Origin: Areca catechu
Lineage: Eukaryota; Streptophyta; Magnoliopsida; Arecales; Arecaceae
Length of the DNA: 64,000 nt
NCBI GenBank assembly: GCA_021397845.1
Contig: CM038038.1
Span: forward strand, 55,608,748-55,672,747
Reading direction: 5' to 3'
The notes under the pieces: generated by a model
The model's database searches: none
What the model was told of the DNA's origin: nothing
Seen by the model: the letters and a program-made list of their open reading frames with translations, nothing else
Shown: positions 55,709-64,000 of the stretch, in pieces
How the letters are laid out: every line of letters begins with the position of its first letter
Numbering within the stretch: position 1 is the stretch's first letter
Position numbers and translations under genes: made by a program

Positions 55709-56425
55709 TTGCAGGTATGCCTTGCAACCAATAAGAAAAGTATGTGGTACCTTGATAGCGGTTGCTCAAGGCATATGATTGGAGATGTAGAGCAGTTCTT
55801 ATCACTTGAATATCAAAATGGTAGCAATGTGACATTTGGTGATAATGAAAAGGGCAAAATTATTGGTATTGGTAAAGTCCATATCACCCCCTCTACTTGC
55901 ATTGATAATATCTTATATGTTGATGGTTTGAAACATAATTTGCTTAGTATTAGTCAATTTTATGACAAGGATTTTAAAGTTTTTTTTGAATATTCTATGT
56001 GCATTGTTTCTAGTTTAGATGACAATTGCATCAAGTTCAATGGTCATAGGCATGGCAATATTTATACGGTTGATCTTGATGATCTTCCTATTCAGAATGG
56101 TCAATGCCTAGTGGCAATGGAAGCCAAGATCAATGAAACCAGTTGGCTTTGGCATCGTAGACTAAGGCATGCTAGTATGCATTTGATTTCAAAACTTAGC
56201 AAAAAGAATTTGATAAAAGATTTGTCAAAGCTCAGTTTTGAAAAAGACAAGATTCGTAGTGCATGTCAACTTGGAAAACAAATCAAATCCTCTTTCAAAC
56301 CAAAAGGAGTAATCTCTACATCTAGACCCTTAAAGTTGCTTCACATGGACCTCTTTAGGCCGACTAGAACATCTAGTTTGGGAGTTAAGAAGTACGGTCT
56401 AGTTATTGTAGAAGATTTTTCATGA
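55709..56425 (+). pseudogene. SIR4 protease and pre-integrase
   Basis: 238 codons open. Protease motif MWYLDSGCSRHMIGDVEQF with catalytic DSG at the start, then the conserved VTFGDNEKGKIIGIGKVHI and LKHNLLSISQFYD. The pre-integrase zinc motif shows WHRRLRHASMHLI but its first Cys is Arg (RSACQLGKQ), so metal binding should fail. The integrase core begins LLHMDLFRPT with the first catalytic Asp. The frame stops at 56423-56425 (TGA) inside the core. Confidence 0.92.
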
Positions 56426-56437
56426 TTTATATGGGTC

Positions 56438-57215
56438 ATGTTTTTAGCACACAAGGATGAAACGTTTTCTGAATTCATTAGATTTCATAAACGAGTTTCA
56501 AATGAAAAAGGTATTTCAATCGTATCTTTGAGAAGTGATCATGGAACCGAATTTGAAAATGCTAATTTTGATAAATTTTGTATTAAAAATGGCATTCATC
56601 ACAATTTTTCAACACCTAGGATACCTCAACAAAATGGGGTGGTAGAAAGGAAAAATAGAACTCTTGAAGAAATGAAAAAATAGAACTCTTGAAGAAATGG
56701 CACGCACCATGCTTTGTGAAAATGACCTACCTAGTATTTTTGGGCGAAAGCCATAAATACTGCATGCTATGTTTTAAATCGAGTTTTAATCCGACCAATT
56801 TTAAAGAAAACACCATATGAGCTTTGGAAGAGTAGAAAACCTTCAATTCATTATTTTCGTGTTTTTGGATGCCGTTGTTTCATTTTAAACAATGATAAGG
56901 ATAATTTGAGCAAATTTGATGCCAAATCAGATGAGGGAATCTTTTTAGGCTACTCCATATCTAGTAAGGCATAGAGGGTTTTCAATAGAAGAACACTTGT
57001 TGTTGAAGAATCTATACATGTGGTATTTGATGAATCTAACCAGAAATCTTCTAGACAAGAAGATGTGCTTTCTAATGAAACAGGTACCAAGAAAATTGAA
57101 AGTGTGAACAACAATGAAGAACCTACCAAGGAACAAGAAGATGATCAAAACACTGAAGGAGATCAAGCACAAGGTGATGAAAACACATCTACTATTGATC
57201 CACTACCAAAATAAT
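56438..57215 (+). pseudogene. SIR4 integrase core and C-terminus
   Basis: Continues the core after the TGA: MFLAHKDETFSEFIRFHKRV, the second Asp in LRSDHGTEF and Glu in QQNGVVERKNRT. A 25-bp tandem duplication (56651-56700) then shifts the frame. Afterwards RPILKKTPYELW, VFGCRCFILNNDKDNLSKFD and SDEGIFLGYS can be read, with a TAG near 56971, then an acidic Glu/Gln-rich tail (57020-57214). It ends at a TAA before WRYAHGHPK, the same linker motif as at 1-838. Confidence 0.9.
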
Positions 57216-58858
57216 GGAGGTATGCTCATGGACATCCAAAATAACTAATTATTGGTGATCCATCTAAAGGTGTAAGTACTTGATCATCCCTTAGAAATAT
57301 CTATGATTATTTAGAATTTGTTTCTCAAATTGAATCTAAAACTATTGAGGAAGCTGAATGTGATAGTAATTGGATAAATACTATGCAAGATGAACTTAAC
57401 CAATTCAAAAGAAATAATGTTTGGACATTAGTAGATAGGCCTTCAAATACTTCAATTATTGGCACAAAATGGGTTTTCTGAAATAAACTTGATGAAAATG
57501 GAATTATTACAAGAAATAAGGCTAGACTAGTTGCCAAAGAATACAATCAGGAGGAAGGGATAGATTTTGATGAAACCTTTGCTCTTGTGGATAGACTTGA
57601 GACAATTAAGCTATTGTCGGCTTTTACTTATTTTATGAATTTTAAATTATTTTAAATGGATGTTAAAAGTGCCTTTTTAAATGGTCTCATTGAAGAAGAG
57701 GTTTATGTTGAACAATCGCCTGGTTTTGAAAATTCTGAATTTCAAAATCATGTTTTCAAACTTCATAAAGCTTTGTATGGTTTGAAACTAACTCCTAGAG
57801 TTTGGTATGATTGTTTAAGTTCTTTTCTGCTAAAAAATGACTTTGCTAGAGGTAATGTAGACAAAACTTTATTTTTGAAGAAAAATAATGATCTCTTAGT
57901 AGTACAAATCTATGTAGATGATATCATATTTGGTGCTACTAACGAATCTCTTTGTCAAGAATTTGCAAAGTTAATGCAGGGTGAGTTCGAGATGAGCATG
58001 ATGGGAGAACTGAATTTCTTCCTCGGACTCCAAATAAAGCAATCCAAAGAGGGGATCTTCATCAACCAAGCAAAGTACACAAAAGAAATACTCAAGAAGT
58101 TTGTGATGGAGAACACCAAGCCTTTAGGTACCCCTATGAGCTCTTCTTGTAGACTTGACAAGGATGAATTAGGTAAATCTATTGACCAAAAATTATATCA
58201 TGGCATGATCAGTTCATTGCTATATCTTACTGCCAATAGGCTAGATATCATGTTTAGTGTATGTATGTGTGCTAGATATCAGTCTAATCCTAAAGAGTCT
58301 CATCTTTTGGCTGTTAAACGTATACTTAGATATCTATCTGGCTCAATTAAAATTGGTTTGTGGTACTCTAGAGATTCTTCATTTGAATTGATTGCTTATT
58401 CTGATGCTGACTTTATTGGGTGCAAACTTGATCGTAAAAGTACTAGTGGAACCTGTCAGTTTCTTGGAGTAAATTTGATCTCTTGGAGTAGCAAGAAATA
58501 GAATTCAGTTGCTCTATCTATGGCAGAAGCTGAATATATAGCAGATGGAAACTGTTATGCTCAAATCCTTTGGATCAAATAACAACTCAAAGATTTTGGC
58601 ATTAAACTAATTAAGACACCCATAAGATGTGACAATACTCGTGCAATCAATCTAACAAAGAATCCTGTGCAACATTCAAGAAGTAAACATATTGAAATAA
58701 GACATCATTTCATAAGAGATCATGTACAAAACTCTAATATTTTACTTGAATTTGTGTGTACTGATGATCAATTAGCTGATGTGTTTACCAAACCCTTGAG
58801 TGAAGAGAGATTTTGCATGATTAGAAGAGAGTTAGGTATCATTGATCCATTCTTCTAG
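57216..58858 (+). pseudogene. SIR4 reverse transcriptase and RNase H
   Basis: RT begins after several stops (57212, 57242, 57281, 57479): WINTMQDELNQFKRNNVWTL, NKARLVAKEYNQEEGIDFDE. A TAA near 57654 precedes an open stretch of 281 codons from 57656 with catalytic Asp at 2 (MDVKSAFLNG), YGLKLTPRVWYDCL and YVDD at 86-89. RNase H has AYSDADFIGCKLDRKSTSGT, a TAG at 58499, ALSMAEAEYIADGNCYAQI, a TAA near 58580 and RCDNTRAINLTKNPVQHSRS, ending FTKPLSEERFCMIRRELGI at 58856. Motifs are canonical for the sirevirus RT. Confidence 0.93.
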
Positions 58859-59931
58859 AACTCTCTCAAACTTCATCTTACCTAAGGTATTTTACTTAAA
58901 AAATACTTGCATTTATACCCAAAAGCATTTAAATCTCCCTTAAATTTTATGGAAAATTTTCAATTTTTTTATGGGATTTTCTTGGCCAAGTGTCAACACT
59001 TGTATTTTGCAAAGTGTCGACACCTGACCAAGTGTCGACACTTGACAAAGCCCAAGTATCGACACTCGCAGATTTTTTTCTATTTTTTAGGGCAAACCGA
59101 ACAATTTTTTGTTTCATTTTTCTCCCGTCTCTCACAAGTAAGAGTGGTCCCCCAAGCTCCACCAACTTCCAAATCTTCCCATTTACTGTTTACCCTAATG
59201 AAAATCAGGTATTTCCCTTTCTTATTTTCATTTTTGTTATTTTCAAATCGTGGAAGCTTACGTTTAGGTTTTTCCGACCGTTTTAAACCATTTCAATCAG
59301 ATTTTCACAAGTTTTAGTTCGTTTCTAAGACTCCATTTTGGAGGAATCAAGCTTTAATGCATTCTTTTTGGATTTCCTTTGGAATTTTGGCCGATTTTCC
59401 ACTCTTCCCATCCATTTTTGGGAAAAACACTATTGGATTGATTTTTGGCCAAAATTTTCTTAGGTTTTTTCATCAAAAATCAAATTTTCTAAAATAGGTA
59501 TTGCATTTTTATGTTTTAAAAAGAAATACTAGTGATGTTTTGTGAAATATTTCCTTCACTTAGGTGTTTAACCTAAAAACCCTAAAGTGTTTTAACCTAA
59601 ATCCTATTTGTTTAGATTTGGTTTACTAAGTCATATGTTTTATACATTGTGCAACCTAAAAATATTCTATACATATTGGATTAAAGTCTTTTTAACCTAA
59701 ATATGTTTTGACTCCACTTTTCAAACTTTTTATATTTACCCTTGTTTCATCGAATTAAAGGTATTTTATAAACCTAGATTTGTTTTTAATCCCAGTTTTT
59801 CAAAACTTATGTTAGCATATTTTTTCTAAGTTTATAAAGCATAAGTTTCCTTAGCCCATCAAGTTCTCAGCCTAATTAAATCTGTCCCCCTAGTTTACAC
59901 TTCCTCAACCTTTCTTGGTCAGCTTGTTGTA
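58859..59931 (+). other. SIR4 spacer before ORF3
   Basis: Non-coding, AT-rich from about 59330. Near its start (58985-59070) lie four GTGTCGACAC-type palindromes, the only such cluster outside an LTR. The middle is T-rich, with repeated AACCTAAA words (59570-59780). Confidence 0.7.
58985..59070. repeat. GTGTCGACAC palindromes outside the LTR
   Basis: CCAAGTGTCAACACTTG, AAAGTGTCGACACCTGA, CAAGTGTCGACACTTGA and CAAGTATCGACACTCG in 85 bp, about 130 bp after the RNase H stop. Confidence 0.92.
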
Positions 59932-61576
59932 ATGGGTCCAAGGAAGAGACTTGCAGTTCGGGAGAAACCTAGTCAGGGTGCAGAGAGGAGATCCAAGGCT
60001 AGATAGGATACTGGGCAGGCTAGCAGTTCAGCAGCACCAACTCTTCCCCCTGCAGAGACGATGACAGGGAAGGCAGTGGCTTCCGGGAGGAGAGTCGACC
60101 TTGCTATCTTTGATCGGCACCATTTTCCTATCCATCAGATACTCACAGATGCTGGTCTAGTACCCTTCTGCACTATGTAGGAGAAGTACTACCCTTATCT
60201 TGTAAGGGAGTTTTATGGTGCCATGGATTGTCGATGACTTCTTTGGACCACTACAGTTAGAGGTGTTGAGATCTCTCTATCAGTAGAGTTGTTGAGCAGG
60301 ATCTGGAAGATCCCCCATTGGGGAGTCAATATATTTGGTGTAGAGGACAGAGAGGCTACATTCAGGTCTATCCTCGAGTAGGAGGATGTTTGCGGTGTGA
60401 CAGTAGTCACCGCGAACCAGTTATCATTGGAGATGCGCCTGTTACAGCACATCACCGCACGCATACTTCTACCAAAGTCAGGGAGATTTGACTTTATTAC
60501 AGAGAGAGAGTTGATGGTGATGACCAGCCTAATAGAGATGAGATATATTGATTTGCCCTCTTTGATGCTTGTACAGATGCATGACTCTACGACCCAGAAG
60601 CGTCGTTGTCTGCCATACGGTATGGGGTTGACCCGACTCTTTAGAGCATGTGGAGTATCCTTGGAGGGGGAGATCCCCAAGGAGATCTTGCACACGGATG
60701 TGTACGATGAGAGGTCACTTCATCGCATGGGCTATAGATTGGAAGCAGGCTATGGGTCCAGAGGGAGTCTAGCCAGGAGGTAGATGAGGAGGACGAGATA
60801 CGAGAGGCAGAGGCAGGACCATCAGGGCCAGTTAGTTCACCTGCTCAGGCTACTCATGCATCTGAGACAGAGCCTATGACACCTACTGCCACTCCTTCAG
60901 CTGCTCCTCCAGCCTCTACTAGATTATCTTTTGAGGAGTATTCTCGTCAGTAGTTCATGGAGGTTCAAGGTGAGCTCATTGGTCTTGGAGTTTGATCGAC
61001 TCAGATGTTGATCGAGCTAGAGGGCCTTAGAGCCCACACTACTTCTGAGCTCACTAAGCTACATCGATTGGTGGAGACTAGGTTTGCACACATGGAGGAG
61101 CTCTTCAGATCTTTCATAGCCCCTGTAGCTCCACCAGCTGATGACGATGGCGGTGATGACAGACATGAGGTGATGATGGCGGTGATGATGGTCATGATGG
61201 TGGTGGTGATGGCACTGGTGATGGTGGTGACCATGCTGAGGGGAGTCAAGACAAAGCCACTTATATTATTGATAGAGACAGTGACAGTGATAGTGATGAT
61301 GGCACTGACAAATATGATGTTGTCAGCCGTGATCCTCCAACTACCCCTGCAGATATTCCATCAGCTGACTTGGTTGATTCCACATCAGACTTTATTACAC
61401 CTGCTGATCTTCTTTCACCTCCTTCCACTAGATCATCTAGGGTTGCACCCGCTTTAGGTCCTTATGGTCGCACTAGGAGTCACCGGGCTTTAGCCTAGGG
61501 ACCTCCTAAGGCCTTATCCTCTAGATCTAGGATCAGTGCTCCTTTCAGTCTTGAAATTTCATCTGATGAGGACTAG
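59932..61576 (+). pseudogene. SIR4 ORF3, plant-transposon-type protein of unknown role
   Basis: A third ORF between RNase H and the 3' LTR. From ATG 59932 (MGPRKRLAVREKPSQGAE) one frame can be followed to about 60783 with stops near 60003, 60178, 60234 and 60378. Readable parts include DLAIFDRHHFPIHQILTDAG, YYPYLVREFYGAMDC, ITARILLPKSGRFDFITERE and LTRLFRACGVSLEGEIPKE. This resembles, from memory, the putative plant transposon protein domain found beside plant retroelements. A frame change near 60770 leads to an acidic Pro/Ser/Thr-rich stretch, a Leu-rich helix (ELEGLRAHTTSELTKLHRLV) and a Gly/Asp/His low-complexity tail, with stop at 61574-61576. I see no signal peptide or membrane helix, so it is not evidently envelope-like. 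Confidence 0.75.
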
Positions 61577-62130
61577 TCTCACAGATGATTTATGATTTAT
61601 GTTGTATCTTAACTATTTACTATCATTGACTGTCGATGTATCTTGGTATGTTTCAGTATTGCTGATGAGTCTACAAGATTTTGTAACTGAAAACTTCAGA
61701 TTATATATATATGTGTGACTTTTTGATACTTACTTTGTTTTCCTGATTAATATACTTGAATTGATATAATACTCTTATCACTTTGGCTCTAATACCTGAT
61801 AATGTTAACTTTGAAATCTTAACTCTAATGCTCTTAAGCTCTAATAAGTTTAGCTATGATTGAATTTAACTCGATTACTTTTTATCTCCATGCTTGTTTT
61901 GAGGGGGAGTTTACTCCCTTTTCTAATGACTAACAAAAAGGGGGAGTATGGTTTGTTTGTTTGTGTTTGTAATTTTCCAATTAGATCTGATACGTGATTA
62001 ATTAAGGGGGAGATTTATTCTTCCTAATTATGCAAATTGTGACTTATATGAACTTAAAATCATATTCATGGAATATCATATCTAAAATTTGAAAATTAAT
62101 GTTGATTTACTCAAGGTTTTGTCAATATCA
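61577..62130 (+). other. SIR4 3' untranslated region with repeated purine motifs
   Basis: Non-coding. Contains GGGGGAG at 61903, AAAAAGGGGGAG at about 61935-61946 and AAGGGGGAGAT near 62005-62014, echoing the true polypurine tract at 62131-62143. Also a TATATATATATGTGTG stretch near 61703. Confidence 0.75.
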
Positions 62131-62143
62131 AAAAGGGGGAGAT
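62131..62143 (+). promoter_or_regulatory. SIR4 polypurine tract
   Basis: AAAAGGGGGAGAT, directly before the 3' LTR start TGTTGAATCTCC. Priming site for plus-strand DNA synthesis. Confidence 0.9.
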
Positions 62144-62735
62144 TGTTGAATCTCCTAGTGATTTTGATGAATAACAAAACATTGAGTACATATTGTATAA
62201 TGATGTTTATTCTCAGCTATGAGTTTTCAGGAAGCAAGCACCTCAAATTTTCAAAAGTTTAAGTATCATAGCATGCCGTGGCACGGAGCATTTTTCATAA
62301 TTTAGGACTTCCTCTTCATACAAAAAGGGCTTTTACATGTTCAATTATTAATTGTTTATGTTCTATTTTAGTTTCAAAATTTATGCTTGTGTTTTTGGCT
62401 TAATTTGTATTTGATTATGAATTTTTCAAAGTCAAGTGTTGACACCTGGGAAGTCAAGTGTCGACACTTCAGCATTTGGCATGCAGAAAAATTCCTTGGC
62501 ATGCCAAGTGTCGACACCCAGAACTCAAGTGTCGACACCTGCAATTCAAGTATCGACACTTAGGTTTCCAAGTGTCGACTCAAGGCCTGAGATTTTTGAA
62601 AATACAGAACATTGCCAATAGAGGGTTTTTGTGTCAAGTATCAATACCTGTGCATCAAGTGTCGACACTTGAAAGTTCAAGTGTCGACATCTAGAAATCA
62701 AGTATCGACGCCTGACAGCCAAGTGTCGACACCTA
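62144..62735 (+). repeat. SIR4 3' LTR, truncated
   Basis: 592 bp matching the start of 52315-53947, including the palindrome cluster (62432-62735). It ends abruptly in the middle of the cluster, at CAAGTGTCGACACCT, where unrelated DNA begins. The R and U5 parts are missing. Confidence 0.93.
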
Positions 62736-63145
62736 TGACTTAATATATATGAGGAGATTTAGGTCTCTACTTTATTAGTCAGCACAATCTCATATCTGAC
62801 TAATTTCTTGAGAGCGATGCTTTGCTTTGGAGGCACCCGCATCGAGCTCAATGCAGTAATTATGGCTTCCTTAAAGGGGACTGACGTGGTATCACTTCGT
62901 TGGGGCGAACGATGATCACCAGGGTGATAGTGCTCAAGGCATTAATGGTGTAGGAAGTGCACCCCTCCATGTCAGCATGTTCATTACTCTCATCATCCCG
63001 AGCAACGTTTAGTTCTCCGGGCTCGAGAGTGGGGGGCATCTGATATAGCACAACCACTAACATAGAGCCCATGATGGTAACAGCTGGTGGCCGTGCTAGC
63101 AAGAAGTGCAACCTAAATGCGGTGCCCGAATGAAGTTTCGAGGGT
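62736..63145. other. Unassigned GC-richer block
   Basis: After ATGACTTAATATATATGAG the composition becomes GC-richer than the sireviruses. A minus-strand frame of 104 codons (63174-62860) starts MLRPPRPRGSPSKLHSG and contains PPAVTIMGSMLVVVLYQMPP. I do not recognise it and chance is likely. No element ends seen. Confidence 0.4.
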
Positions 63146-63464
63146 GAGCCCCTTGGCCGAGGTGGCCTCAGCATTTGGGGTTGAGCACTCGATCGAGGTC
63201 ATGCTTATGCTATCCTAGGGTGAGCCCCCGACCGAGACGGCCCCTGCATCCGGGGTTAAGCGCCCAACCGAGATCATGCTCATACTTTCCAAGGGCAAGC
63301 CCTTGATCGAGGCAACCCCCGTATCCAGGATCGAGCTCTCGACCGAGGTTGTGCTCATGCTTTCTCAGGGTGAGGCCTTAGCCAAGGTGGCCCTCGCATC
63401 TAGGGTCGAGTGCTCGGTCGAGATCATGCTCATGCTTTCCAAGGGCGAGCCCCTAGCAAAGGCG
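63146..63464 (+). repeat. 75-bp minisatellite with an open 25-residue period
   Basis: Units begin near 63146, 63222, 63297, 63372 and 63447 (76, then 75, 75 and 75 bp apart), each of the form GAGCCCCTAGCCGAGG... ATGCTCATGCTTTCC. Being 25 codons long, the last three units keep one frame open, reading KGKPLIEATPVSRIELSTEV-like repeats from 63276. The end is cut by the LTR at 63465. Confidence 0.92.
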
Positions 63465-64000
63465 TGAAAGATTATGCCCTGAAAGCCAATTGAAATATTA
63501 TATTTCGATCCCAAAATCAATGAATTGACATTATTATAATAAAGGCATTATTTTCATCATACGCTGTGTCTTTATGATTATATGATGAACCCCATATATT
63601 AGGGCTATGGTTATAGGGTTATGATGAGATCATACCAGTGAGACCTAAAGCCTTAAAACCCTAATCTAAAATATTCCTGATCGATGGGACATTGAGTTGG
63701 GGATCAATGTTTCCGGCAAGACCAGCACATCCTATATATGCTTTGTGATGAGGGTGACTGATCTCACAGTCACTTGTGTTTGACACTAATACTAGGATGT
63801 GAGTGTTCATTAGAGAATGAGTTCACTAAATTGATCCAGATTGAGAATATCTAATCGAACCTTATCTATTTGTCAATAGATAATTCTCATAGTGGGAGTA
63901 GTGCATGTGGTCCTTTGACCTGAGACTACCATGGTACCTTATATATGTGAATCCATACTTTGGTTCGCAATCAATCATGACACTGAGTCATGCACGAGGT
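63465..64000 (+). mobile_element. COP7, start of a COP2-type LTR
   Basis: TGAAAGATTATGCCCTGAAA and the following 530 bp align with 2794-3320 of COP2 (ATTTTCATCATACGCTGTGT, TTAGGGCTATGG, GTGACTGATCTCACAGTCAC). Divergence is visible but the order is the same. It runs past the window end. Confidence 0.92.

Larger units (their letters stand above)
52315..62735 (+). mobile_element. SIR4, sirevirus with extra ORF3
   Basis: The most complete sirevirus here: 5' LTR 52315-53947, primer site, gag, protease, integrase, RT/RNase H, a further ORF3 (59932-61576), repeated purine-rich motifs and a 3' LTR truncated at 62735. Domain order GAG-PR-IN-RT-RH is copia. The zinc knuckle pair, the additional ORF and the palindrome-rich LTR are sirevirus features. 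All frames carry stops. Confidence 0.93.

Noticed and set aside
61141..61260. Gly/Asp/His stretch of ORF3 as a histidine-rich metal-binding protein
   Set aside because: It is low-complexity GATGATGGC-type DNA within a broken ORF, and the alternative frame gives Met/Val runs, as expected for a simple repeat.
62860..63174. Minus-strand frame of 104 codons as a host gene
   Set aside because: No recognised domain, composition follows the GC-richer block, and it overlaps the first minisatellite unit. Chance frame.

Overview
The window is plant nuclear heterochromatin-type DNA, made almost entirely of long terminal repeat (LTR) retrotransposons inserted into and recombined with one another. I find no convincing host gene, tRNA, rRNA or CRISPR. 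A flowering plant is certain from the element families (Ty1/copia of a Tork/TAR-like type, sireviruses, a Ty3/gypsy chromovirus with chromodomain, and a Tat-type gypsy piece with its second RNase H). A large-genome monocot such as a palm is only a guess. Elements are named here for reference: COP (non-sirevirus copia), SIR (sirevirus), CRV (chromovirus), TAT.

Layout. 1-838: minus-strand sirevirus pol piece, fused to a copia gag stub (839-984) and copia leader (985-2461). 2462-16109: a three-level nest. The COP1 LTR (minus, 2475-2793 plus 13899-16109) is split by a COP2 solo LTR (plus, 2794-13893, target duplication TGTAG), itself split by the complete chromovirus CRV1 (minus, 3916-12598, target duplication ATAAC). 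16110-17794: copia RT/RNase H (minus), then an 80-bp tandem duplication and a Tat RNase H piece (plus, to 18911). 19460-23210: SIR1 (plus) 5' LTR, gag and protease, truncated. 23211-29525: SIR2 (minus), two LTRs and gag but no pol, with a piece of another sirevirus LTR (SIR3) inside. 29526-30290: LTR piece and filler. 30291-44314: tandem copia array on the minus strand (COP4 interior, shared LTR, COP5 interior, LTR). 44756-51003: CRV2, a complete-ended but enzyme-less chromovirus relative (plus, target duplication GGAAC), with an intact 497-codon gag-derived ORF and an open chromodomain frame. 51009-52314: very old copia pol fossil. 52315-62735: SIR4, the most complete sirevirus (5' LTR, gag, protease, integrase, RT/RNase H, an additional ORF3, truncated 3' LTR). 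62736-63464: GC-richer block ending in a 75-bp minisatellite. 63465-64000: start of a COP2-type LTR.

How the pieces work together. Autonomous copies once encoded capsid (gag), protease, reverse transcriptase/RNase H and integrase. Primer sites here match the 3' end of initiator Met-tRNA (TGGTATCAGAGC or variants). CRV2 and SIR2 would have depended on enzymes from relatives such as CRV1 and full sireviruses. Every pol frame seen here is broken, often by changes that look like CAG to TAG or CGA to TGA, as expected for methylated silenced DNA. Relative order from nesting: COP1 LTR, then COP2, then CRV1. The two chromoviruses have near-identical LTR pairs and are the youngest layers.

All family assignments come from reading translated motifs by eye. 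No database search was run. LTR boundaries are from TG...CA ends, primer sites, polypurine tracts and target duplications that I located base by base.
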